From: Solenopsis invicta
Taxonomy: Eukaryota; Arthropoda; Insecta; Hymenoptera; Formicidae
Assembly: GCF_016802725.1 (NCBI RefSeq)
Contig: NC_052665.1
Coordinates: 4,030,001-4,094,000, forward strand
DNA: 64,000 nt
Direction: 5' to 3'
The notes below the pieces were generated by a model. The model made no database searches. It saw only the letters and a program-made list of their open reading frames with translations, and was not told the origin of the DNA. Below, piece after piece: positions 12,288-24,635 of this stretch. The translations under genes were made by a program, and so were the position numbers. Within the stretch, counting starts at the first letter, position 1; each line of letters opens with the position of its first letter.

Positions 12288-15200
12288 GGAAGCGCGTACC
12301 GACTTTTCTTTTGACGATTACACATTTCACAACGTCGGCACACACGACCGCGTGCTTATGTATTTATCTTAATGCGATATCCCGCCGCGCTGGGCTGAAC
12401 CTTCTCACTTGTGGCGCCTTCAGGCGCGCCTCGTGCTCGGGCGAGGAATCGCGAATTCCTTGACGGTACGTCGCATGAATCGCTTTAGCCGCAGCCTCGG
12501 CTCCGAACTTTTCGCCGTACCGTAACTCGCGTTAGCTTTTGCCCTCGGAACGAGCGAGCTCACCAGCAATTTCTTTCTCTCTGTCTCTCTCTTGCGCTAC
12601 CTCACTTTTGCTCCCTTTCACCCCTTTCATCCCTCTTGCGGCCTCTTCCACATCTCTGGCTACCTGACTCCATCTCTTTCGCCCTCGCCAAACCGAGCTT
12701 CGAAGCGAATGAATTTATTCGCGCGAACGGTAGCGACCGGTGAATTATTTACGCGAGTATCGGACACCTGTGTTGGATATTATACTCGTTTCGTCGCTTT
12801 CTTTTTTCTCCTCTTCGTTCCGCTGGCTGTTGATGTTTGATTTCTCGCGCCCGAGAGGATAGATTTGGCTCAAATTTGTAATTCTATTTGAATAGGGGTG
12901 CAAAAGACGCTTGATTTCACATAATTTTATAAGAAGATTCAGATTCTGTCACCTAAAAATATCTATCGAAGGATATTCTCTTTTAAATGATTTGATATAT
13001 TTTATATGATTTAACGTCTCTCTTTTTAGATATAAAATGTTCTCATTCGAGATTGAAATAATATTATATAGCTATATTTGTGAGTTCAAGAGATCAAATA
13101 AATGACTGATATAAGAGTAATGAGATTAAGACGTATGAAAATAATGTTTATAAGATAAATTTTTTAATCGGCGTTAAATTGATCACTTGATAACTTTCAA
13201 CGCGTCCGTATCACACTTACACGTTACAAAGAGCCTGCAATTATCTCTTAGATAAATGTGCATGAAACTAATCCGTAAGTAGATAAATAAATGGGAGAAG
13301 TAATCCAAACATAATGTAACGCGAGTATAACGGTGAACGTTAATAAAAAACGTTGCAACAATATACGGCCGCGAGTCCAGGATTCATATTATCATATCGG
13401 CGATCCCGTGGCGACACTCTGGTAAATCTGATAAACTTGCCTAATTTGAATATCTGGCCGCATTATCAAAATGCGATATCGGCTGCGGCCACGGTGAGCG
13501 AGTACGCGTATCGGTACACGCTTTTAATGCATATAGATTAGATCAATTTATAATAAGCCGGTTTTACAGTGTCCTCTTACTCTCCACCGGCGGCCGCCGA
13601 TGCCCAAACCACGCCATTGGCCCGCGCTAAATTTCTATTTATATTTTGCGTTTATTGCCATAATGCCGCGGTATTATCGATATTTATTGGCCGCGCAGGT
13701 CGAACACACGTGCTTACAGTATTCGCGCGAGGATATCAATAATTTCTGCGAAAATATACGTGGCGAACGCGCACGTGGCCCAGTAATCATTGTTAAAATG
13801 CTGAAAGCTTTTTTCCTCGTTATTATAAAATACAGGGCATGCTGAACTTATTTGAGAATATCGATATCCTCAAGAAATGGAATTTTCTTGATGAAATTCT
13901 CTAAGAAAGAAAAAAGATTTTAATTTTGGCGAGAATTTTATTCTAAAGCTCAATTAATTGTTTTAGATATTTTAATTAATTAAAATTTATAATATACATA
14001 TGTCTTCGAACTCAAAGATATATATGTCTTTTGATTTTGGACACTTTGACATCATAAAAATGTCATTGACAATATAATTCCGTTACAAGTATCAAGTGCA
14101 AACATTTTTGCAAGGTTATTTTTCTCATTCCCTTTTTTATTGCTTATTTTTTTGTATAACCTTATCGGATCACGCGACAACCTCATCTCTTCTACGCGCG
14201 AGTTTATCTCTCTGTCTCTTTATCTTTCCTGCAGTATAGAATCAGCGCGATGTTCCCGGAGTTCGTGGTATTCCAATTTTCAGGGATAATGTATCTTCTC
14301 AGTTGGCTTCAGTCTCTCACGAGCAAGAACGCGAGGTTGCCAACTAGGAGTTCATTAACGAACTAAATTACCATATCCGTTACTTTTATCGCGTGACACC
14401 GCGAACGTATAATACGCTCTCCGACCTATGAAATCGTTCTCGATGTTTGGCTCCGTACACAGTTTCCGCGATAACAAACAAAATTTGGGAATATACTTTT
14501 ACTTTAATGAATCGAGCAGAATGCTGGAGAAAAGAAAGTGTAAATGTAATTGCGATAAAAATATTCCATTTAGATAAAAATATTTTAGGATATCCAGGTA
14601 TCATTGTACACATTAATCTTTAGTGTTAATAGTTCAGCATTTTATCCTTGAAGAACAGATAAATTTTACTTTATGCTACCTTAGTCTTTGCATAAAAAAA
14701 AAACACAATTATTTAAAAGATAATGGAAAAGTATAGCAGAAGATTAAAATGAATATCATAATCAGGATTGATTTTGCTATTTGCATAATCCATTGTATAA
14801 TAAATTTATCAGCGATAGAATAATTTATATAATATATAGGGAAATGTTGAAAAACAAAGTTTTTTTTATTTTCTTTTAATCGTAAAAGAATATCGATTAC
14901 ATGTGAATGTAACTAACGTTATAATAACGAGGATCATTAATGCTTTTTACCATTGACAGCATGATTTGCCACTCATTGTGAGAATTTATGTTAATGCTTT
15001 TGCGTGGTTTAAATCCGTATGTGTAATTGTGATAATAGAGCCGCCGGCCATACGTTACATCCACTCACGTCACATATGGCTGGCACAACTAAACTGTTAT
15101 TTTTTAATTTATGCCTTCAATTTACTAGTTCAACGAAGCTCGGCGCAGGTACCAGAATAATTAATGCTAACCCGCCGGTCGCATGGAATTATCTGCCCGA

Positions 15201-15695
15201 TAATTTTTGTTAAAACCCACCATTAAACTATGCATATGTTGGTAATCGCCGTTGCTCACGCACGTGCGCTCGCTCATTTTCCCTATCGCGCGTAATGATG
15301 CCTATTTTCACACATCTTGTCTATTAGCCTACGCTACCATTTCCCCCCCTTCATCGATGTATAAATTCCCCTATAACGTCGTTAGAATTATTTCGTTCAC
15401 GGTTAGTTTACTCCCATGCTTTTAACGTATTTCTGTGACGATAGGCGCGTGTCGTCGATCTCACGTTATTCCGCACGATAACTCGCACGTCTCTTTTCGC
15501 CAGATTTTTTTTTTCTCTTCAAGATCATACGAAACTCGCTCATAAGACCTTTAAGCCAATGGTAACGCGGTAATTGATGGTATTATTTATAACAACCCGT
15601 CAGACTGCGCGCGTTCGTGAAGAAGATCTCTCGGGCCTTAGAATATATTTTACGTACCGCGCAAGGATTTCGGCTGACCGTGGGCGGACGTCTAT

Positions 15696-15975
15696 ATAGC
15701 GGGCGATAAATTACGGCGAAGCTCATTGTTCTCGTAAACCGCATCTCTTGGCGCTGCGCTTCGGATCGCGACCGGCACGAGAGCAGGTGTTCCTCTTCTT
15801 CAAGATCGACATGCGGAAAAAAGGAGAAGCATCATCCCCGGGTACGCCGGGTAACTATCCTGAGATACTGCGTATGCAAGTTCTCGTACCCTCTCTCGTT
15901 CCTCGAGGGTACTCGCTGCCACCCGAAACAATGGGCCTATATATCGTGCGGCACATGCGTGCGAAATCGTATTAA
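15696..15975 (+). other. Promoter-like TATA/Inr with a 54-codon frame
   Basis: TATATAG at about 15696 in a GC-rich context is followed about 30 bp later by a TCATTG initiator-like site, then by an ATG at 15811 that opens 54 codons to the TAA at 15973-15975. The frame starts MRKKGEASSPG and has no signal peptide or known motif. The same frame is open upstream of the ATG. Spacing of the promoter elements is good, but each element is common by chance. Confidence 0.13.
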
Positions 15976-16080
15976 TTTATCGCGGAGCAATTACAAGGAG
16001 CCATATATTAGGCAGCCGTGTACGAACGCAGGGCTGGCAGAGTCGCGAACTACGGAAGGGCGAAGATAGACAAAGATAGC

Positions 16081-16130
16081 GAGAGAGGGAGAGGGAGGAA
16101 GAAGGGAGAGAGAGAGAGAGAGAGAGAGAG
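16081..16130 (+). repeat. 50-nt purine tract ending in (GA)n
   Basis: All 50 bases are purines; the last 25 are pure GA. It contains many GAGAG sites of the GAGA-factor type. Confidence 0.95.
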
Positions 16131-16435
16131 TTAGCGGAAAGAAGAGGAGACGAACAGAATAAAAGAGATGGAAACAGAGCAACATGCGTTGGAAAGAGGA
16201 AACAGAATACAGCGACGAAAGGATCAAGAAAGAGCGAAACAGACGAGCAACCCCAAGTTCATTTTGATTCGCGGGGGTGCCTGCAGCGACAGCGCATCTG
16301 TCGCCCCCTCTCCCTTTTCTCATTCCCAAAATCCTGGACTCAGCGTGCAACCGAAATGCACACTGCAAATCTCATCGTTTCACCTTGTAAATCTCTTCCG
16401 TCGTCGATACCTTTGTTTTATGAAGCCGATAGGAG

Positions 16436-16440
<5 letters not shown>

Positions 16441-16466
<26 letters not shown>
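16441..16466 (+). repeat. (TC)n microsatellite
   Basis: Thirteen uninterrupted TC units. It lies 310 bp from the GA tract at 16081-16130 and is complementary to it, so the pair could fold back. Confidence 0.95.
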
Positions 16467-16471
<5 letters not shown>

Positions 16472-16688
16472 GATCGCTCAATTTAATCATTTATCGCTTT
16501 CCATAGCATACGTAATTCTACGGAAGCTTTTGTTTGATCGCGGAAGTGAAAAATGATCGAGAAATTATGACCGGCGATCCCCGAGCGTGTGGCAGGATAC
16601 TGGTAAGCCGGCGATTTTTTTTCTCGTTTGCGTTTTACGACCCATCGATGTCTGCCGAAATCTTTTTTTTGTTTTTTCCTTTTTAGTC

Positions 16689-16707
16689 AGAGAGAGAGAG
16701 AGAGAGA
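16689..16707 (+). repeat. (AG)n microsatellite
   Basis: Nine AG units plus A, followed by an ACAGACAGAG extension. Confidence 0.95.
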
Positions 16708-16895
16708 CAAACAGACAGAGAGCGCCTGACTGTTTGGATTAAAAACCGACGGCGAGACTATTCGTTAAAGTCCATTTGAATGATAGAGATGCCCGCCCCT
16801 CGACTTCACTTTTTAATAAAAGCAAACTCGTAGGCATATGTGCATACCCATGACGTGCCGTATATGACTGCGAAAAACTCTGCTCCTCACCGCCT

Positions 16896-17346
16896 CCTAT
16901 AAAACGAAATTCACGCCCTGCAAGCAAAATATTTGCTCTCTATTCCACTGCTATTTTCGGCTTCGTCCTGCATAGCCGCCCGCAAGCTGGAAATTGCCAA
17001 ATATGTATTCATTTTTTTCTGGGTATCGTGCCATATGGACGATAGTACGATGATGAAGCGCGAGAGAATTTACATTGCTTGTCCATGTTACCTGTTACAG
17101 GCTATACATGTACCGGCACACAACACAACACCGAACCGTCGCGATCTATGTGCACACGCGCTTGCGTGTATGTGTGCCTGTCTCGCTATTAAAAAAGATT
17201 GCGTGGAAACGCAACATTGTTACGGTAAATATGACCCAATTCTTTATAAAATGAACTTGGCAAAATCGCGTGACACAAATCCACGGAATCAAAAAGTGTT
17301 TCTCCACTTTCTTTCAGCGCGGAGATGCGAACGGACCTATTTATGA
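16896..17346 (+). other. TATA-like site upstream of a Cys-containing open frame
   Basis: TATAAAACG at 16896 precedes a frame that is open to 17346; its first ATG is at 17035 and would give 103 residues. Within it, CCTGTTACAG at 17091-17100 is a fair splice acceptor and G|GTAAAT near 17222 a fair donor. The segment between holds six cysteines (C-x6-C-x-C-x-C-x7-C-x5-C), but four of them come from a GT/GC-rich, microsatellite-like run near 17148-17185. A frame of this length is expected by chance once or twice in 64 kb. Confidence 0.12.
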
Positions 17347-20300
17347 GGCGCTTTAGAAAAGTAATTTTCTCAAGAAATTTATTTTAATGTTTGCGTAAGA
17401 ACATTGTTATCGTGGAAGAGAGATGAGAAGACGAAAGTTACCGTATTTACGGGGAAGTAAATAAGAATTTGCGACTGAATATAAGCAGCTTTCCAACTTT
17501 GAGACGTGTACCAACAGATTGAAAGTCTTTATTGCGATATACGATATTACGTGCGATTTTCCGTACGGCACAAAACGATGCGGTTCGCGTCGTTTGGGAA
17601 ATTCCGAAATGATATAAGACGACCGGCCAAGCGCGGAGGCTCCTAAGACCCGGGGCACGTGAATACGTCGAGATATAGTTCTATCTCCCGAGAGATTGTA
17701 ACGGGATGGAATTGGACTTCTCGAGATGCGATGTGTTCGCGAAAAAGGGAAATACGGTGAGCAGTGCGCGCGTTACCATCACCAAGAAATGCAAAGCCGT
17801 TTGCGGTGCTGTAAAATCGCTTCGCAATTGTTGTTAAAATTGAAAGTTTCAAGAGTGACCACGTTGTGGCCGAGGACGATGCGGGAATTTGCCTCGAGTA
17901 CCTTCGTAAGCGGATTTTCTTGAATGTCATTCACTCGTTTTTTTTTTTACTTTGACCGTTTTATTGATTTAATAATTAATAATAATCGCTAAAATAACAC
18001 ATGATCGATTCTGTAAATTTTTTTCATTGTTAAGGAAAAGAAACTACAAGTAGTAATGAAATCAAACTCATATCATCAAGTTCAACAACGTTAACAAGTT
18101 TTAGAACGTGTATTACATTTTTTTTTAAATTTATGATTCTAATGACTGCTGGTGAAATACAAAGGATAAAAATCTTTGTATTTAATGAAGATGTTGCCTT
18201 TTATGTCTAAACTACCTTCGCCTTGTAACTCTTCTCCCGCGGTACTCGTAACGCCATCTCTTAGAATATGTCTATACCATTATCGCCGTTTCTTTATCTC
18301 TTACGTATACTTTATTTGTTACTGTTTTTCTTTCTTTTTTTATTGTTATTATCATCGCTGTACAAGCGAAACGCTTGAAAACCGTATTATATTTGTTCAT
18401 TACACGCTCGACGTGTTGTAACCAAAAAACGTATTCTCCCTTCGACACACATACGCATTGATCTATTTGGAGGTTGATTTATCTGGGGGTCTGTCATCGC
18501 GCGCGCGGCACAGAGAGTGCCAAAGAATGAAAATCAGAAAGGGAAATCGTTAAATTTGTTTCGTGATTTGATTGATGCGAATGTTCAATCAGCGTTGCCG
18601 CGCGTTTCGCTAATTGCTTTGATCACTCAATGTGATTCAATACGATGAAACATGTGTAACCTATAGACCTCGGCAACAGAGCCGAGAACGTGCAGGTGGA
18701 ACTGTAACGTACATACAATAGGATATTATCTGGAAAATCATATAGAGCATTATACTCTAAATCGATACGTTAATACATCATCGACGCGATAAGCCATAAA
18801 CCGAAAATATTATCGCAAAAGTCACTTGGGCTCAACAAATTTGTGATATAAATATATTATTACTTATTTGTGGATGCAAAAGTATTATTAAAAGTATTAT
18901 TAAATTTTTCTTACTTAATAAATGAGTATTGAAACACAGTTGGATTTCGAGATACGCTCGAAGAGACGTACGAAAAACGTTCATCCTAACGTATGGCGAA
19001 GCGTTTGCTTATTTATTCGAGTAAAGTATCGGGTTTTGCGAGTGTATCGAAAGACGAACGTACCGAAAGCGGCTTTACGCGCTCTAGTCCGGAGCAGACC
19101 CGGGAAAAGAACTGGAAACGATTGAAAGTACCAAGTTCATTTATATCTATCGCGACGAGGCGAGGCAACTTTGGCTAAAGTACGTGTTCATGAGGGGTCG
19201 GGGAATAAGGGATGGCGAGGAGAGAGAATGGTCGAAGGGGGGATGGGGGGGCACATGCAGTTACAACTTTGATTCTCTCTTCCAGACCTCTCTCTTCCTC
19301 GTACTGGGAGAAAGAGCGACGCTTACGAGGAACGAGTGAGAGACAAAAGCGATCACGTTAGAGAGAGATAGAGCGCGAGCGGAAGAACAAAAAGCAGAGA
19401 AAGTGCACCGAAGAAGAAGAAGAAGAAGAAGAGAGGAAAGAGATCTAGCTGAGCGGATGTGAACTGGCGTAAGTGTGGGCGAGGGCATGCCTTCTCCTAC
19501 ATCCATTTGTCTCGTTATAGTTTACCGATACAACGGATGAAATGAGCCGAGTGGACTTGCGTCGTCCACTCTCGAGAGTGTGCGATGACACTTTAAAACC
19601 ACTTTAAAACTTCGGACCGGATTCGCACGTGCACGTGAAACGGAGGAAAGGAGTGGGTAGCCGCTTGCGCCGGAAAGGCGAGAGCGAGAGACGTTCCTCG
19701 CGTTGGAAATTTATTGGGAAATAATGGAACGCGTTCGCTCCCTTTCTTTCTCTCTCTACATACGCTGGTCATAGGCATCGCTCACTCCCTCTTGCTCTTT
19801 TTCTCTCTCTCCGAGATGGAATTCGCTCTTGGAGATGTAAGAGGCCATACCCTCTCTTATATATCCTTTATATCGGACAACCCTTTGAAGTCTAAATTGA
19901 CCGTCGGTCGGCAACCATTACCAAGATCTTTTCCCATCCTTCCCCTCCGCCACTCTTATTTTTCTTTCTGCCAGAACTTCTTCTTGTCTTTCCGATTGTC
20001 TCCTACGCGCCTCGCGTTGCTTGGTTTTACTCCTCTTGACGACTTTCAAAGAATTGCCGTTGAGAATTGACGATGCTACTTTACAGCCTATGTAACGATA
20101 AACTGCACAACAAGTTTAGGTTTGTCGAGACGTGCAGTGTAGTTATAAAGTTGAACAACTAACATTCGCGCTTCTAACTTGTTATACATTACACGTTTGA
20201 CGTAATCAAGTAAAGCACTATAGGTACTTTTTTTTTATAAAACATATCGCGATAAAAAAATATTGTCAAAATTAAAATACACGCTGTTATTGTTACAAGA

Positions 20301-21998
20301 TGATACAATTTATTCTTTTCAAGAGTGTTTTTTTCAAATCAACGGATTTTTCTTTTATTTTGAAGACATAAATTCTTTTCCAATAAAACGTTAATTTAAC
20401 TATTATTGATCGTATCAGAAGCCAATTACCGTGCGTTTCAGCTACATATACGATTATAGAGCAAAGTTCAGTGCGGTTGCAAAGTCGCAGCGCCGTAATT
20501 GTGCCGGAAACGGCAGTCGATGATACAACCGCGATTAATTAGACAAATACAGACGTACTTTATCTCTGACTTTCGATGATGCAGACACAACACAACAATC
20601 TCGAAGTGATTATGAATCGCATTAACCTACCACAATGAACGCTTTAATAGTATTATGACCAGTGTTTCCTCGCTGTTTTGCTTTGTTAGAAAGCACGATG
20701 AATAGGTTTGGTTGTGTTAGAGCTAATAATAATTACTGTCCAATTAATGCTGTCTGGTTCATTTATTATCTTAATATATCTACATTTACGCGATACATTT
20801 TATTTAGAAAGAGAGACAAAAGTCTATACAAACTCGTCGGCAGACACCTTTTATTAGCCACACACACACAATTCAACTTACAGTTGAACTTCACTTACTT
20901 CATAACTTCATAAGTCTTGATTACCAAAGTCGACAAGCGCAATTTTTTCCCATATGAACATTAATATCACATTCGTGGCGGAAGCCGAGATTCGCAGTCG
21001 ATTCATTTCGAGGGTCTGCGCAGATCCCAATTTGCCAAGGTGCTCAAGACACGTACACTCGCTCAGGGGCCGTTATTTCTAATAGGAGATTTTCAAAAGT
21101 TGCATTCGCGCAACCCTCCTCGTTAGAGGGTCAGTAATTGCACGGTAACAACGTGCTAAGATGCTGTCCGCTGGAATCGACCGGACGACCCCGAGATGAT
21201 GTTGGCACGAGAGAGGAGCGCGTGCGATAGGGTGGCGGTAAGTTAGCGGAGAGGAGAGGATAGGTCGAGAGAGAGAGCGGAGCAGAACGTTATCACTAGA
21301 GATCACGCTAATCTAACGCCTTCATCCCCTGCACGATCGTGCAACCCTCGGCCTGATCCGACTTGACTTTTTGTAACGACTTCTTCTACCTCCCGCACCG
21401 GTCCCTTTCCACCCCGCACCGCTGCTGCCCTCATCCTCGTCCCGAAGCCTCGTTCCGACAGTAACCCAGCTTTCATTCCAATCCACAGCTAGAAGAACCC
21501 ATCCTCGTAATTATCCGATAAGCGAAAGGGAACGCCCGGTTATCCGGCGGGCTGTTGATACATTGGACGATCTTCGGGTCTGTTTCCAATTACGTTGTGG
21601 GACAAGAGAAAATGACTGAATTCGTTCGCCTTGGCTTTATTTTCACGTGGTTTACACGTACCTTTGCGTTCTTTCTTTCTTTCTTTTTTTCTGTCTCTCT
21701 TTAGTTCAGTTAGTGCCCGTGTATGTGGTTGGTATGTCGACAAATGAGATCCTTTGACAATCTATTTCAAAAGCTTTTTTATTAAGTATGTCTCCATGTG
21801 TCCTTTCCATTTTGCTATTTTTTAAGCAAATTTTTTTTATATTTTTCTTGCAATTTTTTCCGTATTTAATTTATTTTTAATGAATTTTAATCTGTCATTT
21901 ATTAATTATTTATGATAATATGTAGCACGTTCTATAACATAGAATTGGACTCAACTCATTCGCCTATATTCTTTTTTTACTGCAAGAAATTATTAAGT
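17347..21998. other. Non-coding DNA with purine-rich islets
   Basis: GC-richer, repeat-prone islets at 19200-20060 and 20980-21560 alternate with AT-rich DNA. The islets hold GA/TC-biased sequence and chance frames of Ser/Leu or Arg/Glu composition. No gene is visible. Confidence 0.6.
19410..19432 (+). repeat. (GAA)n microsatellite
   Basis: Seven to eight GAA units within a purine-rich stretch (about 19200-19440). Confidence 0.95.
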
Positions 21999-22242
21999 TA
22001 ATACTCAGCACTTTTACTAAAATTAACGCGATATAAATACATAGGCTCATATTCTGAACTCATTTTTATCGATAAATGCAAATCAAGCATCTATTTTAAA
22101 GTTTCATACGCTACATGAGAACCTCAAAAATAAATGAATGCATTTATTGATAAAAATGAGTTGAGGATTTAGGTCGTAATATTTTTAATTGAAATTGATC
22201 ACATCAAATTGATCTTAAAATAATTTAGTAAAGCGTGTGTTA
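21999..22242. mobile_element. Putative MITE with a nested hairpin, about 244 bp
   Basis: The left end TAATACTCAGCACTTTTAC pairs with the right end (AGTAAAGCGTGTGTTA) as an imperfect terminal inverted repeat containing CTTT(T)ACTAAA. Inside it, 22057-22080 and 22139-22162 form a 24-bp inverted repeat with one mismatch and a 58-nt loop. The interior is AT-rich and non-coding. The ACTCAG near the left end matches the 51812 element. Confidence 0.55.
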
Positions 22243-24018
22243 TTTAAAATAAGGAATTATTCAAACGTACATTTTGAAGATCGAAAGGTGTGATTCTTGA
22301 TAACCAGAATTTATACTATGCTATCTATTTATTCTCCGACGAGACGAGTCAATTGTATAACCAAATCATTGAACTCGATTGGCGCTACGGTAACAAATCG
22401 TTCGCTCGAAGGATCGTCGGCCAATAAATAATGTTTACGTAACAAATAGTCGTATTACGCGGTTCACGTGGGACCTTTCGCTCCCAATGAACAGAATCCA
22501 CACTCGATACCCGGCCGTTACCGTACGATGTTATCGTGATAATCGACGTTCGATAATATCCTCCACTAAATTTGTCCTGATAACAAAGAGGATTTATATT
22601 ATTGGAATATCGCGGACTATAAACGCCCGTTTCGACGAGCTCTATAGGGCCAATTCATTTTCCTTTGACGTTCATCTAAATTCATCTGACAAGACAAAAT
22701 TTACGATAACATTTCGCGGAATTCCTTTTATCTCATTTTTTATCATATTTTTTATCACAACAATGTTACGTCCATTTCGAACAAATGACGTGTGCTTGCT
22801 TATTTGAAAAAAAAATATCAGATAGCGTATTGCGAGATAGAGTAGAAGTATGTCAAATACAAGGTGCCAGCTGGCTATCATTTCTTTCGGACACAGGAAT
22901 AATATATGTAACGTATAATAAAAGATGTAATGCCAGTTTACACGGTCCGCCGGCGCTGGTGGTAAAACGCGGCAGGATAATAGTTTTTCCTGTTGTAAAA
23001 ACGCCGATACGTCGCGGTCTCTTTGCGGACATTCTGGTCACACCGTGTTGCGGGGAGCGTCTACGTACGATAGTTTAGCGACTACATCTGCGCGCATAAA
23101 CTTTATGAACTGTCTTTATGATCGCATAAATGTTTCATGAACACCCGGGGTCTTTACAGCCTGCTCGTTCCGTGTTTACCATCACCGATTTTCCGCGAGT
23201 TGAGTTTGAAAATTCGAATTAAGGAAATACGTCTATGATGAGGAAACTGGTAATTACGTGATAAACAGAGAAATATAAAATCTATTTAATATAAAATTAC
23301 TTGACGCAGAAGCGCGATAACGTGCTTCGCAACGTTTTAGTGGTATTTTCCACTAATCGATCAATACGTCGACTGCGGAAGCTGCGTTTGACAAACTCTT
23401 TAGTGCCTCTTAAAATATTGTCATCATCGAGCTTAATCGCGTAATAAAATGTTTTTGTCCCCTTGTTTGTCTAGGCCCTTACCCCAGCTTTCTCAGGGTT
23501 TGCACAGGGAGAAATAAATAAATCGCTATGGCGCATCGCCAGTTCTTGCTTCTTGCTTTTTCTAGCATTTTTCTCCACCCTTTTCCGACTACAATTTAGC
23601 GACGAGAGGCCAAGGATGACGCCTGGTAACTTTCCATTTCCTTTTCAGACGCAGCGATCTTCGCAGACTAATATTCGATCTCATTGATAAGTTTTACGTT
23701 GGGGTGAAAAACAGTGTGCTCTCTTTCACACAGAAAATTTTTCGAAATTTATGAATAAATGTGTAATTACATCGCACGGAGGTAATTCATTGAAATTTTT
23801 CCGGAAATTTCCGACGAAAGCTAAAGAGCTGACATTAAGAATGCTAAACGGCCGCAAGTTCGCAAGACGCATAGAATATTGGGGAAAACTTAAGGTAAGA
23901 GGAAAGCGGGAGTGGAAACAGGATATAAAATACGGTGATGTGTGCCGTTTGAAACCACGGTGGAAAAGCGCTTTTAAGAGGCACTTACTGTTTTAACTTT
24001 TACGCGATCGTTAAACCA
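22243..24018. other. Non-coding DNA; one exon-like stretch
   Basis: From about 23722 to 23894 a frame is open between an acceptor-like CTTTCACACAG and an AAG|GTAAGA donor-like site. The translation is Lys/Arg-rich and unrecognised. It was not called as an exon because nothing links it to neighbouring exons. Confidence 0.5.
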
Positions 24019-24198
24019 ATGGCCGAGCCCAAACCGGGCCGACACGGCGGCGGTGTTGTAAGACGCCTTCGCCTTACGCATTTAGTTACAGCTTGTTACG
24101 ACGGGGAATATCTTCGTTTACATGACGGCGCTGCGAGAGGCGAAATGACCGCGCCTTACGGAAACATCTACAAAGTAAGCTCTGGCTCGAGGAAATAA
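24019..24198 (+). CDS. Candidate short coding exon (hypothetical, 59 codons open)
   Basis: An ATG in a strong context (AACCAATGG) opens a 59-codon frame in a CpG-rich islet. After 52 codons, at 24175, the frame meets GTAAGC, a consensus-like splice donor; without splicing it ends at TAA 24196-24198. The peptide starts MAEPKPGRHGGG and is mixed in composition, without low complexity. A TATAAAATA lies about 95 bp upstream (23922-23930). I recognise no domain. It could be a first coding exon of a larger gene or a chance frame in GC-rich DNA; the second is more likely without homology. Confidence 0.15.
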   Translation: MAEPKPGRHGGGVVRRLRLTHLVTACYDGEYLRLHDGAARGEMTAPYGNIYKVSSGSRK

Positions 24199-24607
24199 AA
24201 TCGCGGCCTTTGCCGCGCGCGAAAACATCAGCGCGCCGCGCCAAGTGATTTTTGCCGGGATTTTGACGTTATCGAGGCGAGGAGAGTTTCTCATTTGCGT
24301 TTCAAATTCTAACGACGCTATCGACCTAACTTGAGAACACTTCGCGCGAGGAACGTTATCGTTACTCCCGACAGGATTAATAAAGAGAGGCGTCCCATTT
24401 TGTACTGCGATTTAAAAATCTCACCGCGTGCAGGTCCCTTATTAACTCGCGTAATTAGCATTTGACGCGCTTAGAATATCAACGGAAGAGTAATTAAATC
24501 TTCGTTTAATGTTCTTTCGAAAGAATTTGATTTTATGTATTTACGAATAAAATATAATAATTTCTTGGTGTGCGTTTTTTTAAGATAATTTTTCATTTTA
24601 TCGAGTA

Positions 24608-24635
24608 AATTAAATATTAATATTAATATTTAATT
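24608..24635. repeat. 28-bp perfect AT-only palindrome
   Basis: The sequence is a perfect palindrome built of TAATAT units flanked by AATTAAA/TTTAATT. It is only A and T, so partly a simple-sequence effect. Confidence 0.7.

Larger units (their letters stand above)
9411..15695. other. Mostly AT-rich non-coding DNA
   Basis: Very AT-rich at 9411-9960 and 11040-12120, with a GC-rich islet at 12380-12840 and a smaller one at 13350-13800. A good TATATAAAAG near 10570 has no following ATG frame. No gene is supported apart from the weak site at 12095. Confidence 0.55.

Noticed and set aside
22672..22881. Minus-strand frame starting with a hydrophobic stretch
   Set aside because: AT-rich Leu/Ile/Phe translation, no correctly spaced TATA box, and an equally long frame on the opposite strand.
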